Numbered from the stretch's first letter, positions 52,943 through 64,000 are shown. The stretch is DNA of 64,000 nt from Craterostigma plantagineum (GCA_027422505.1 JAPQWV010001404.1:26479-90478), one strand, 5' to 3'. A program made the numbers and translations. Notes: generated by a model from the sequence alone, not told the origin.

Positions 52943-53418
52943 ACCAAACACCCGTCCCATATCGGGTGTCACTACCGGGTGTCACTGTAGCATTCGTCCC
53001 TACCGGGACCTGTTGGGTTGGTCCACCCCACTCTGACTGATAGTCTGGCCTCACTGCATCACCATTTAACCTTCCAGCGTGCTTTGTCCTCACTCACACG
53101 CACCCTGGGCAAACATCCGAGGGGTCACCCATCCCTAGATTGCCCCAAGTCAAGCACGCTTAACTTCGGAGTTTCTATTGATGGACTTCCGAAAAGGTAG
53201 GTCGACCTTGGTGATTGAGTAGTACTATCCATTCTCTTATACGATTCCTAGCCCGACACGCCCGTACGTTGTCAGTCTCAGGATCCCCTCTCATTCGGGT
53301 GTCGGATCGGTTCGTTCATGTACCCGTTCGCCTAGAAGCCTGCCAGGAGTCACTCCTTGTCCGTGCACCTCTCTGGCACCGGCAATCACTCCTCGCCCTT
53401 ATCGGCCCGGGCGTCACA
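52943..53418 (-). mobile_element. Second Cassandra-like 5S-bearing LTR
   Basis: Homologous to 49237-49637 with a TGTGACGCCC start at 53418. The 5S segment (about 53102-53222) keeps AGTTAAGCGTGCTTG (53165-53151) and GGGATGGGTGACCCC (53135-53121), the latter closer to the plant 5S box C than the first copy. An extra block of about 70 bp lies at about 53290-53355, and a 15-bp duplication (CGGGTGTCACTAC) near 52973. The low end has decayed (CAAACACCCG). No neighbouring primer site, so probably a solo LTR. Confidence 0.72.
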
Positions 53419-53499
53419 TTGACACAACGACGAAGCGGTTGTGGTGTAGAGATTGTTAGGTCCTCAGATTATCACCCCAAGATCATAGACTTTTTTTTT

Positions 53500-56400
53500 G
53501 GTGTCACTAAAATAAAGGAAAAACAGGGGTACAAAACAGCTTACATGTTATCGCTCATGATGCCCTAAGCGATAATGAACACAAGCGACCAGTCAGCACC
53601 TAAACCAAGCAATCCAGACAACCTACGGGTCGCAACAAGACCCAAGCCAACAAACGAAATAACATTCATGACAAAGGCAAAGTAGGAGTCCAAAACCACT
53701 TCCATCAACAGGTTCCTAACACCGGATGCAGTGCCAGCAGGGAAGCCAAGCCAGGTGCCACGAAAAAAGCGCCAAAGCACTCAAGAAGCCAAAACGTGCA
53801 GGATTGGCAACGGCGAAAGGAAAAGCAAAGCATTGCAACCGCCAGGCTGGTCGGAGAGGGAGTCACAATTGCGCCGACCCCTGTTTCCATCGGGGGAGGG
53901 GCAAGAAGTTGAGGCAGGCTGGCACACCTCAGACGGATGAACTAGAACGACACAACCAGATGAAGACAACCAAAGTCAACCGGCTCAAACCCACGCCATT
54001 AAGCAGCACGTCCAGCAAAAGTCATCACAGCATTCCACACAAAGTCCACCAAAAAACTCACGGAGCAGCAACCTACACCCAAGCAAAAAAGGCAAAGAGA
54101 GAGCAACGTCTAAGAGCGCAGACTTGAAGTGCTTATTTTGTGGGAAGAGTGGACATTCAAAAGCATAGCAACGTCTCGATATCGGCAATAAGCTGGTGTG
54201 GATGGCGCTGCCTCCCATCGTGCCATCTCCTGTTGCGCTCCATCCATAAGTGATACACCAACGAGGCCAACGCATGTCTGGGACCCAATCTAGCTAAGTG
54301 TCTGCCTCGCCATCGTCGGGCCGCCCACGAAGGCCGGCGAACCAATCCCGAACCAGCCACTCAAAGTGCAGCTTCTGTCGGAGTAAACGAAGGCAACGTC
54401 TGGAGTAAGGGCATTCGAAGAAGTGCCTTGTGGTCTCCACCTCTTGCAAGTCGCAAAGTAAGCAAGTGGAGGTTCCCGCTTTCGCTGCAACCCACGGTTT
54501 ATCCCTCGTTGCAAGTCTGTCACGAATCGCCAGCCATAGCATGATCTCATGTCTGGGAATGGCCAATGGGCCACCGAAAAGCGTATACCAAGGAACCTTA
54601 GGACGCCGGATCCAGAGACTGTCCTAGCCGATGCGGTAGAGAATTTACCATTAGGGGATGCAGTCCAACTAATTGTATCCTCCTCATTCGCCCTAATCTG
54701 AGGGAGCAATGGCTCTATCTCCATGTATTCACCGATGCAAGAGCTGGCCAGCACTAGCCTTCCTTGTTAATAACTTCGCTAAGCTTAGAATTTAGCGGGA
54801 GTCCCATAATCATTGGTCCCCGAGGGAATCGATCAATCATGGGGCCCGGGAGCAGCCACAGATCAGTCCACAATCGTATGGTCGTTCCATTTCCGATGTT
54901 GAAGATTATGAGTGGTCTTATGTGGTCTCGGAGCTTCAACATCTTCTTCCAACTCCACGACATCCGCATGGTGGGCTTGATTGTCAAGCGATGTATTGTG
55001 TAGACGTGTCTGTCGAATCGAAGTGGCCCAAATCGAAGAATTATCCCCGCTCAGTAGAGTCCAAAGGAGTCGAAGTAAAAACGCCTTATTATCAGTTTCA
55101 GTTGATCGTAACCCCAGGCCGACTTTATCTTTTGGGAGACAGATATCAGCCCAAGCGACTTTAGCAGAAGTACCTCTCCGTAAGAAAGCCCGAATACGTG
55201 TGTCGATGCTCCTAATAATACCTTTCGGAAGAAGGAAAATGCCAGCCCAGTACGTGTGAAAACTCAAGAGGACAGACTTGAAAAGTTGGACCCGACCCGC
55301 ATAGGAGAGTGTTAGATTGTCCGCGAGCCCAAACGTCGATCAGTACTACTGAGAAACGGAGCGCAGTCCGCAATCGTAAGTCGTAAAGTGATGAGAGGGA
55401 CTCCAAGGTAGCGAACGGGAAGAGACCCGTGCGGGATTCCCATAACGGTCTGAATAGCGCCCTTCATCGATCAGCTCTTCTAGAGTTGAACATCGCGCTC
55501 TTCTGAATATTGGCCCGCAAACCAGAGAGCACAGCAAACTGATCCAGTCCGTCCTTGAACACCATCACCGACAAAGTAGCAGGTCATCCGCAAAGGTGAG
55601 CATGAAGAGAGAGAGAAGCATCGCATTTCCAGTGATAACGAAAGCTGGTGTTACGATGAATCCTATCAGCGATGATGCTATGCAAGACCTCCATAACGAG
55701 CGTGAAGAGGTAAGACGAAATAGGATCGCGCTATCGTAAACCACGTCGCCCTTGAAAGAACCGCTCCGATCTCCCACTGATATTGATGGAAACAAGGCGT
55801 CGTTAAGCAAGCACGAACCCAGCCCACAAAGGTATGGTGGAAGTTCAGTGCTTTGAGCGTGGCGAGAATGAAGTCCCACTCCACTCTATCGTAGGCCTTA
55901 GCGATATCGACTTTGAAATCCACCCGTTCGGGGAGACAAATACTGTTGTAACCTTGGCAGACTTCTTGAGCTAAGAGGATGTTGTCCGAGATTCGCCGGC
56001 TCGAATAATGCTGTTTGCGTCGGGTGAACAAGATGGCCAAGGTAAGCCCTTTAAACGGTTTGCAATGACTTTAGAGATGATTTATTGGACGGAAGTCTTT
56101 GGCCATCCTCGGGTTATCGTCTTTGGAATGAGCGTGATAAGCGTGAGTTGAGCTCCCCCAAGAGATATCCCGTGCGGAAGAATTCCTTGATTGCATGAGT
56201 AATGTCGGGTCAAACCGTAGTCCAAGCATGCTTGAAGAATGCTGCCGAAAACCCATCAGGTCCAGGGGATATCACCCATAGAGAAAGGGCACTCTTAATG
56301 TCATCGTCAGTTATCGGTTGAATCATTTCCTCGGCTTCTTCCATTCCATGTAAGTCGCAATCGTCGTGTCGAAATGGGGGCCGTTCGTGTAGATTGTCCA

Positions 56401-56560
56401 AGCAGCTCCGTATAGAAGCGAATCAGCTCCTCTCTAACTCTGTCGTCGCCTTCGAAGGTTTCCCCAGCTTCATTTCTAGGAAGAAAATCCGGTTGCTCGC
56501 CCGGCACGTGGCAACTTTCTTGAAGAAGAAGGAGGTACATTAGTCCCCGTCATTTAGCAC
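53500..56560 (-). pseudogene. LINE1 reverse transcriptase, zf-RVT and 3' UTR
   Basis: RT region of ORF2. The entry is at about 56360-56220 (EEMIQPITDDDIKSALSLWV, SPGPDGFSAAFFKHAW). Further blocks are NILLAQEVCQGYN and DFKVDIAKAYDRVEWDFILA (55990-55860), catalytic LTFADDLLL (about 55600-55575), MSFHTYWAGIFLLPKGIIRS (55267) and WADICLPKDKVGLG. It ends in the zf-RVT domain RHEIMLWLAIRDRLATRDKP with CLLCDLQEVETTRHFFECPY (54566-54440). About 53500-54280 is 3' UTR without clear coding. RT would perform target-primed reverse transcription. Multiple frameshifts are present. Confidence 0.83.
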
Positions 56561-56859
56561 GCACTTTAGCTCGTTGTGTTAGAGCCGCGTCTTCCATTTC
56601 CACAGCTTTGCATAAACAAATCGACAACGTTTCTCCAGAGTGAGAAGGTTATGCTCCATAGGGTGGAGAATTGCAAGGTCTTGGACGATATTGAGGAAAA
56701 CGTCTCACCTCAAGAATGTTGCGGTTGAGATCACCCTTATCACAAAGTAGCTGCTTCTGGGCGTATTTGATCCTTTAAGCTTTTAACCCCAGACAGATGA
56801 ACTATGGGATAGCCGTTCTCCCGGCATTGCCATGAATCCTCCACCAACAGGATAAAGCG

Positions 56860-57610
56860 AGGGTCGTTAATAAGAAGTTATCGAACCTGAAGGCTGGGCC
56901 TTAGCTCGTGGCGTGTTGGTAGCCTCCAAAATCAGCGGCGAATGGTCCGAGGTAGATAGAAGATTGCATCCGTAGATCAAGTGACCAAACTGGCCAAACC
57001 AAGAAGGATTACCCACCATTCTGTCAAGTCGTTCCAAACACCGAGGTGCCACTCTGTTGGTTATACCAAGTGAAGAAAGGGCCCACTCGGGGGAGTCGAT
57101 GAGGTCCGACGATGTAAGGCAAACGGCCAAATCGGATCAACCTGTGGGCAGGAGACCCTCCACGAGTTTCCGTATCGTCCAGAATAGCATTAAAATCTCC
57201 CATCACAACCTACATGGTGTTTTCTCGTGCCGTGAGGTTCTAGTAAGGTCAGCCCAAAATCTCGGCGCTCCGACCGAAAATTCAGCCCATAGATGAAGGT
57301 AACATAGAATTCCAGCTTTTGCTCTAGAACAGCACTTGCAGTGCACGGCTTGAGTCGAGAAGGCTTCCACCATGACGCTAACGAAACCAGGGTCCATCCA
57401 ACCCAAATACGAGAGGTCGGCCCGCCATCGTTGTCATAAACCAGCTCCAGGGCCTAATCGATTGGGAAATAGCTGCAGCATTTGTTCCGAAACTCTTGTC
57501 TCATTGAGCCAATAATCTTCAGATCATACTTCGTAATCAGTTCCTTCACCGCCCATCTGTGGTCTAACCTGTTTAGACCACGTACGTTCCAAGAGGCGAT
57601 AGGACCATGG
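56860..57610 (-). pseudogene. LINE1 AP-like endonuclease
   Basis: ORF2 N-terminal endonuclease that would nick target DNA. It starts ASWNVRGLNRLDHRWAVKEL (about 57590-57530). It then has MMGDFNAILDDTETRGG (57206 on), the conserved GDFN with catalytic Asp and Asn. FFTWYN and DRMVGNPSW follow, ending with STSDHSPLIL (about 56935), the SDH catalytic motif. At least two frame changes. The 300 bp between this and the RT (56560-56860) is broken linker. Confidence 0.8.
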
Positions 57611-57815
57611 ATCAACCGCTAGAAGGGCTGCTGTAGGAACCTCAGTATCGGTGTTTTGCTATTCCAATAAGTCCGCGGCAAATGGGTTGTGGTGGTCGAC
57701 TATAGTAGTACTAGCGGGTGTCATGCTTGTACAGCAACCATCATTAGGCTGTCGGGTAGCCTTGTGTGAGCTTCAGGTATGTGGTTGTCACGGGTCCAGT
57801 CCTCAACATCCGTAG

Positions 57816-59715
57816 CTATCGAGGGAGCCTCCACATGGATGGCTTTGCCCTTACCCTTGTTAGCGACTTGTCGCCAATCCCGTCCCGTGGGAAGGTTAGT
57901 ACTAGGGTGGTTGTTTTGCCGTACAGTGGGTTGGGGGGCCGCGCCAAAGCTTGCGGCTGTGCCTGCTTCTTTGGCATTGATTCTGTCGTGTTGGCTGCGC
58001 CTGCTTGTTCGGCCACTGCGTCTGTCGTGGTACTCTCGCCGAGGTTTGCGGCCCGAGCTGTTTGGTCAGATTGTTGGTAGCTCCCAGATCCATGAGTCCA
58101 TGCATTGCATACTGTGCACGGCTTTGCTGGCTTCCATTTGTATTCAACTAGGATTGGCACATCACCCGTGTCTGTCCTCCATCCTCAGTGGGGATTCTAA
58201 CTTTGAACTGCTCGACAAATGGTTCCTCAAGCATTTTCTCGATGCAATCGTGCATATTCCAGTCGTTCTCCAGTAGCAGTTATCGGGTCACAAATAAAGG
58301 CTCCCAATGACACTAGCAACTATTCCTAGACCCTCATGCGCCCATAGTTCGCTTGGGACATTGCGCATTTTAACCCATAATGGGACAGCCGCGTGGTTCT
58401 TTTTCTCAAAGGACATGCCCATTCGCTAGACTTCAAGGAAATGTGGGCTCCCTTGCATGAGCATGGTCCGCCCTCTAGGACCACAGCTAAAAGCTTCCGC
58501 TATCGCAAAGCGAAACTTGAGAAACATTGATTGTCGGGCGAACTCGACAAGGTCAGACCAAGTGGATCGAACAAATCGCTCAACATGGGGGAAGTATGGT
58601 CTCTTCCCCAAGAAGTACCCACAAGAGTATTGTCCCATCTAGCCGTGCCTTTCCTGGAAACCGCCCAAGGCGGAGGAGCCACGGCTCTCCATCAATTAAT
58701 GTTGGTTTAGTGTAGGTTAAGGCGAGGCGCACCGGGGAGGTACGTCGAGGCTGCTTGCTAGTGTTGTTGGCGCATTGAAGGACGACAACAAATGAAGAGC
58801 CAGCAGCTCTCTCACTGACCGTCCAAGTCGGGCGGTGCCCTGCTCCGGTAAGTGGGGCGTTCTTCTATCACAGTCGTAGGCCCCGAATGAGCAGGTCATG
58901 AGATAGACTCCTAGGTTGATGGTTTGCGATCCGGGCATAATGAGTGGGCGTCATGGTGTGATGTGCCATCTTGGACGTCGTCGCTGTTATCACGGCATAG
59001 GATGGAAACCATTAGGCGTAACCCTAGTCCCAAAACTGGCGCAGCATCAGTTATCCGTTCCTCTTTGTCGGAGGTGTCTTTAATAATCGGCCCAGACTGA
59101 GTGAGTGAGGCGGGCGACGGGGTGGGTTGGGTGATCATGGCTGTTGCTATAGTCGCCGGTGGGGGAGGATGCCCATTAGACAAAGCCCTAGGTTCAGAAA
59201 CTGGTGCTGTGCGAGGCATAGCGTAGCCTTATCTGGGTTGTTCCAATCTTAGCAAGCACGGCAGCCACCATGTGTTGTCCGCCTTCATCGAAGGAATCTT
59301 CCGAGATCAGCTTGAGCCCAGGGCAGGTGGTGGAGTGCCCTGGCGAACAAGGAAACGGCAATCGAAGCATGGGTCCCGAAGCGGCATAAGGCGATGTGTG
59401 CTTCTTTCTGCGTGGCGGTGATGGAGCCGCAGAGGCGTCTGGGGCTGATGGGTGCGCCCATACGATCACTTTCCAATCTTCCCTTAGCAGGTTCAGAAGG
59501 TGCAGTATATAACTCAGGTTGGGTAGGGCCGGGCAGTGTAAGTTGGCCGGTGATGTGGCCGGTATTGCCTCATTTAACCCTATTGAAAAGTTTTTCAAAG
59601 CCTCCACACTAAATCTTTCGCGGAATTCAGCGATGTTATTCACAAGGCCCCATAGTCCGGCATAGGCCCGAGAGGTTCCAATCGGTAGCAGAAGAATCCA
59701 TAGCAGATCGAGCAA
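57816..59715 (-). pseudogene. LINE1 ORF1 (DUF4283 and zinc-knuckle-like RNA-binding protein)
   Basis: The N-terminal segment at 59715-59194 has no domain I recognise beyond a Pro/Ser-rich tail. The DUF4283-like part is at about 58660-58426 (SCGYFLGKRPYFPHVERFVR). It leads to VEYKWKPAKPCTVCNAWTHG (about 58145-58085), the plant LINE ORF1 pattern where a knuckle follows a VEYEWKP-type strand. Only part of the knuckle is left. Ala/Gln/Lys-rich tail to 57816. ORF1 proteins bind LINE RNA. Frames are broken. Confidence 0.72.
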
Positions 59716-59764
59716 TGACCAAGAAGACGAAAGGTCGTTGATGATGGATACGTGAGTGAGTAGG

Positions 59765-60280
59765 TATGCGAAAGGTCCTTTTCATGTTCCTAATCAATTG
59801 AGCGCCCATCACAGAATTTGTTGACCTCAGTCGTTGGCATCAACCTAGTCTTGTCAACAATTGGATTGTGGTAGGTGATTGCTAAGACTGTGCCCAAGTA
59901 GATGTGATTGTTGGTAAGCCCTTCGACCTCAGTCCTTTCATGCGCGGAGCGATCATGTTGACTGTCTTCATGTTGCTCTCTAGAGCCATATGAAGGTCGT
60001 GTGCGGCATAGTACTTGACATGGCGCACCCTGAGTCTATATATCCTCGAGCCATTCCTCTTGCTAAAGCCTTGAGGATTTTGTACTTCTCCACATACAGT
60101 TGGTAGAGATTGTAGATCTCCTCAGCATGAAGGTACGATAGATCGCTATCAGTTAGCTCTTCTCGAGTTCTGTCTATCCACTCTATGGTGTAGATTGGAG
60201 TTGGAAATCTGTCTTTTGAATGGTAGACTTCCAGCTGCTGGCAAATTGGAGATAAATCCTTGAAGTGGCTCCTCAGCTGA
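59765..60280 (-). pseudogene. Unidentified decayed coding remnant
   Basis: The minus strand reads as clear coding in alternating frames: RSHFKDLSPICQQLEVYHSK, FPTPIYTIEWIDRTREELTD and LSYLHAEEIYNLYQLYVEKY (60280-60080), then HVKYYAAHDLHMALESNMK (about 60010), then LTNNHIYLGTVLAITYHNPI and VDKTRLMPTTEVNKFCDG (about 59930-59810). At least two frameshifts. Composition is that of a structured protein, not repeat. I cannot assign it; a capsid or movement-type protein of an endogenous pararetrovirus, or a retroelement Gag, are possibilities. It is cut at 60281 by the Gy4 LTR start. Confidence 0.55.
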
Positions 60281-61530
60281 TGTAGAACCCGAGTAAGCTA
60301 GATAGCCCATATATTTCTGTACACATTATGTGAATTGTATGAGTTGCGTGACTGCAAATTATGTGATTAATCGATTTTGGGATAGGTGACACATGACTTA
60401 TATGATAGTACTAAGACTTAGGAGAATTCGACTAGCGTTTTTAGTAGGACATGATCTAGTCTCGATCGATTGGAAAGTATAAAACAAGAATCGATCGAAC
60501 CACATGCATGTAAGCATTAAACTCATCACTGTTGAGTAGGTAGGAATGGCCGATTGGAGGTACCATGCTTTAACGAATCATAAGTGCGGTTCGGCCGATT
60601 AAGATCCACAATTTTTGAAATCTCTGAGTAAACGACTAAGAATTGGCCGATTTCAATGTATATGGGATACTTGAAAACGCTGATCGAATAGAGCCCCTAG
60701 AATCGGCCGATTCACATGCTTATGAGAGTGGAATCGCCGAGCTTGAGCAAATAGGGATGGAATCGGGCGAATCACGTATGATAAATCCAGATGAACTCTC
60801 AAATCGACCGATTCCAAGGTTATAAATGGTAACATTCGCCGAGCTAGGACAAGAAAGAAATCGATCGATTCCCACGCATATAGAAATCGATATCGCGAAC
60901 AATTTAGAAAGGAATTGGGCGATTCTTCTGCCAATAGAGAGTCGCACGAAATTGGGGTAGAAATTAGGTCAACTTTTGATGAACAAAGAGGCACATAGTG
61001 ATTTCTAACATATGAGGTAAATTACTAGCTTAGTCACCTAGTTGTCACATCAACTCCATTCCCCTAAGTTAGACCTAATATTATAAATAGATGAAATAAA
61101 CGTTAGATAAGAACCAATTAAGAACCAATATAAGAAACGAAATAAGAGAAAACCCTCATAAACATATAACGTAATAAAAAGAATGAAGAAATTAAGCCGA
61201 GAGCAACTCTAGCCAAGAACACACCAAGCAAGTTGGAATTTCAAGTTTGTTGAGTAATACTACCCATAAGCTTAATTTTGTAAGTAGGGCTACTTAGGTA
61301 TCTTAATCTCATGAAGCAACAAAGTTTAAGAATCTTGGTGTACAAAAGACACCAAAACCGCAATTTTGGATGTAGAATCGAGCTAAGAATTATATGTGAT
61401 AAAATGCGTTCGAGTAGTTTAAGACTTGTCTTAGAGTTTATGACTTTAAATTGGCTAGAACAAACAAGTTAGAATAAAGGAAACCCTAGAAACTCTAAGT
61501 TCTGGGCAGAATAACTTAAAAGAATGAAGT
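60281..61530 (+). repeat. Gy4 LTR (solo or truncated gypsy LTR), core AATCGGCCGATT
   Basis: Starts TGTAGAACCCGAGTAAGCTAG at 60281, and its first 90 bp align with the Gy2 LTR start (CCGAGTAAG..GATGGCC, ACATTATGTG, GACTGCA). Between about 60440 and 60930 it has around a dozen copies of GAATCGGCCGATTC and variants (AATCGATCGATTC, AATCGGGCGAATC, AATCGACCGATTC). The right end is not seen because LINE2 begins at 61531. No gene: short ORFs are repeat by-products. Confidence 0.72.
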
Positions 61531-64000
61531 TTTTTTTTTTGGAGTAATTCCGTATGTATAAATAGAGGGGGTCAAAGTCAATGATGGTTGAGGGTCACCG
61601 CCTCACAACGCAACCAGTAACATACTACTGGATATAGACAAGCACAAAGGGACACCAAGCACAACCAATCTACCATGCTACACGCCAAAGGCGCCGTATG
61701 GCCGCCTCTGAGGTCAAACTTAGCCGACGTCCCACTAAGTCGCATGCAAAACCATATCCAGGACCGCAAACACAGCCTGTCTGGTGTTGTGACGATCCTT
61801 CCTTCCACCTCCTGTTCCTTGCTTCCAAACGTGGTAAACCATGATGCCAAAAAATGACGATAAGCCGCCGATAGAAGGTGATCTCCTCGCCATCTTCTCG
61901 CAGCCCATAAGATGCCCTCACGCCAGTCCCTATAAGGCCACATCCATCGGATACGTCGCCTTAGGAGCCGAAGGCACTGACGAGAGAACCCACAGTCAAA
62001 AAACAAGTGTTGAGCCGTCTCATAGTGTAGCACGTCGCAAAGCACACAGGCAGGAGTGCCTGCTCTCTGGGCCACCACGACTTATCCCTCGTAGATAATC
62101 GGTCATGGATACTCAACCAAAGGATAAACTCATGCCTGGGGACCTTTAGAGGTCCCCCAAACAGGCAAGCCCAATGAACAGGCTGACGACGACTACGCAG
62201 CGCCTCCCTGATCAGGCGAGCGGATGCCCTGCTTCCGAAGCCCCATTCCACCAAACCCTATCGCAGTTGGTCGAAATCGACTTGTGGGAGGTGACGGCTG
62301 AATTCAATATATTCATCCGTCGATCTTCCAGGCCAATTCCATCCGTGCTCATCAATAACAGAGCTCAATCGGGTTCCCACAGGAATTCCCATCACAAGTG
62401 GGCGTCGAGGGTAACGCACCAGCAAAAGCGAGGCCTGAATCCACGGATCATCCCACAACCAAATCATCGAGCCATCACCAATCCTGAGAGAGATAAGGGG
62501 AAGGATTAGTGGCCTCATCGACAGCTTTCTCCAGCTCCATGCAGTGGTAGCCGAGATAGGAAGCGCCCAAAGTGATCTCGTCTGCAACCGAGTGCTGTAC
62601 AACCATTCCACAAATATGGAACGGCGCTCGTGTAATAACCCTCCATAGAAGCTGTACAAGTAGTGATCTGTTATCCGTCGCTATCGAACGAAGCCAACCC
62701 CTTCAGAGATCGGGAGACAAACATCGTCCCATGCGACCATAGCTGGAGAACCACCCCACAAGAATTTCCTAAATCTCGATTCCAAAGCTCGTACAATGCC
62801 TTTTGGCAATAGAAACATCCCCGACCAATAGATATGCATGGCCTGCATGACCGATCTTATGAGTTGGACCCTGCCCGCGTATGATAGGGACTGATTCAGC
62901 CATGACCCTAAGCGCATGTCAACTCTCCGTAGAAGTGAGTTACAATCTCCAATCATCAATCGCGAGGAAATCAGCGGGACCCCCAAATAGCGAACAGGTA
63001 GGCGGCCATCTTGGAAACCCATAATAGTCTGTAGCTGTGTCTTCAGGCCTTCCGCCCTTCGTGATAGGTACATCTCACTCTTATTAGGATTTGGATATAA
63101 CCCTGACGGAGTTGAGAAAGCCGTCAAGCATCCTTGAGAACCCCCACAAAAACAGCATCAGCATGACAGAAGAGAAGAAGGTCGTCCGCAAAATGCCAGC
63201 ATAGGCAGTGCGTTAGCCTCACATCGCCAGTGATAGGGGAAACCGGTTCGTGTCTATGCGTTCCTCAATTAGGCCATGCAGGACCTTCATAACCAACATG
63301 AATAAATAAGGAGAAATCGGATCACCTGTGGTAGTCCCCTCTGCCAGCAAGAAACCTGCCGATCTTCCATTAATGTTAATGGAGAAAGTCCGGGGCAGTC
63401 AAGCAGCACCTGATCCACCTATGTATGTGGGGTGAAAGCCCATAGCCCGAAGAGTAGCAAGGAGAAAGCTCCATATGACCTTGTCGGAGGCCTTGGCGAG
63501 GTCTACCTTGAAGATAGCACGAGGTGGTCGGCCCTGCTCGTATATCCAAGGCATAATTCATGCGCATAAGTATATTGTCGCTGATCCTCCTACCGGGATA
63601 AATGCCGTTTGGGAGTTATGGATGCGCCCGCCCAACGACGTCTTCAGTCTGTTCACCAGAATCTTCGAGATGATCTATAGAGGACATTGCAGCATTAGAT
63701 CGGCTAAAGTCTGTGGAGCACCGTGGTGAATGACCTTAGGATCAGCGTAATAAGGGTAGTGTTCAGCCCCTTCAAGAGGCGTTCAGTGCGAAGAAATCCT
63801 GAACAGCAATAATAAGATAACTCCCTAGCACGTCCCACGCAGCTTGAAGAAAGCCGCTGTGAATCCATCAGGACCAGGTGCTTTCTCATCCCCCATAGAG
63901 ATTAGTGCCTGACGTACCTCGATGGCACCCAACGGGATGACATATCGAGAGCAGCAGCTGGGGAAAGCTTACGCTTTATGGACCCCTGCATCGGCCACAG
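61531..64000 (-). mobile_element. LINE2: 3' part of a second L1-like LINE
   Basis: Poly-A (eleven T at 61531-61541 on the plus strand) marks the 3' end, inserted at or in the Gy4 LTR. ORF2 runs off the right edge. It is the same family as LINE1, judging from the closely similar zf-RVT and thumb regions. Confidence 0.83.
61578..64000 (-). pseudogene. LINE2 RT and zf-RVT
   Basis: RT blocks from the edge inward: GDEKAPGPDGFTAAFFKL (about 63895-63840), RAIFKVDLAKASDKVIWSFL (about 63525-63460), catalytic WHFADDLLLFCHADA (about 63200-63155), GLYPNPNKSEMYLSRRAEGL and GFQDGRLPVRYLGVPLISSR (63127-62950), MHIYWSGMFLLPKGIVRALE (about 62830). The zf-RVT domain follows: VPRHEFILWLSIHDRLSTRD (about 62140-62080), with cysteines in shifted frames at about 62060-61980. 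Frames break several times. The 3' UTR is short. Confidence 0.82.

Larger units (their letters stand above)
53491..59760 (-). mobile_element. LINE1: L1-like LINE, nearly full length
   Basis: Minus-strand non-LTR retrotransposon with a poly-A tail (nine T at 53491-53499 on the plus strand), 3' UTR, ORF2 (zf-RVT, RT, endonuclease) and ORF1 (DUF4283, CCHC-like) reaching about 59715. The length of about 6.2 kb is normal for plant L1-like elements. All frames are broken. The 5' boundary is approximate and no TSD was found. Confidence 0.85.

Noticed and set aside
53726..54127. A Lys/Arg-rich plus-strand ORF of 133 residues
   Set aside because: It is antisense to the LINE1 3' region and has no start context or domain support.

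Overview
The window is nuclear DNA of a land plant, most likely a flowering plant. The evidence is plant-type Ty1/copia and Ty3/gypsy chromovirus LTR retrotransposons primed from initiator tRNA-Met (TGGTATCAGAGC-like sites), a Cassandra-type LTR carrying 5S rRNA sequence, plant L1-like LINEs with DUF4283 and zf-RVT domains, and one intron-containing host gene of a plant HotDog thioesterase family. The species cannot be told from the sequence. About nine tenths of the window is nested, mostly decayed transposable elements. Names below (Gy, Co, LD) are mine. Most boundaries come from LTR-to-LTR comparison, TG..CA ends, primer sites and target-site duplications (TSDs) read by eye.

Left block (1-15438): a SIRE-like copia element on the minus strand (Co1) has been broken by two gypsy chromoviruses. 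Gy1 (minus, 1-5159, running off the left edge) cuts its RT. Gy2 (plus, 6307-10847) sits between its integrase and RT, and a later deletion removed most of Gy2's 3' LTR plus some Co1 integrase. Next is LD1 (15838-20779, TSD CCACG), an LTR element that keeps only coiled-coil gag remnants. The only non-LTR-element genes lie at 20.9-24.6 kb: a MULE-linker plus OTU-protease ORF, and a three-exon thioesterase gene that looks intact.

Central block (25.9-52.6 kb): a decayed copia element (Co2) is interrupted in its 3' LTR by a chromodomain gypsy element (Gy3, minus). Gy3's 3' LTR is in turn split by a young, structurally complete copia element (Co3, 34903-44788, TSD AATTT, LTRs of 2441 and 2406 bp). 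Between Gy3's 5' LTR and its own primer site lies one unit of a Cassandra-like TRIM (internal domain plus 5S-bearing LTR), with both junctions at primer-binding-site sequences.

Right block (52.6-64.0 kb): a second 5S-bearing LTR, a nearly full-length L1-like LINE (53491-~59760, minus), a frameshifted unidentified coding remnant, a gypsy LTR (Gy4), and the 3' part of a second related LINE that runs off the right edge.

The most unusual signal is non-coding. Each of the four gypsy LTR families carries a dense array of short degenerate palindromes, with a different CG-centred core in each family (TTTCGATCGAAA, TTCGCGAA, ATTTCGAAAT, AATCGGCCGATT). In addition, the U5-side parts of the Gy1 and Gy3 LTRs contain arrays of hairpins with a constant loop and varying but still complementary stems.
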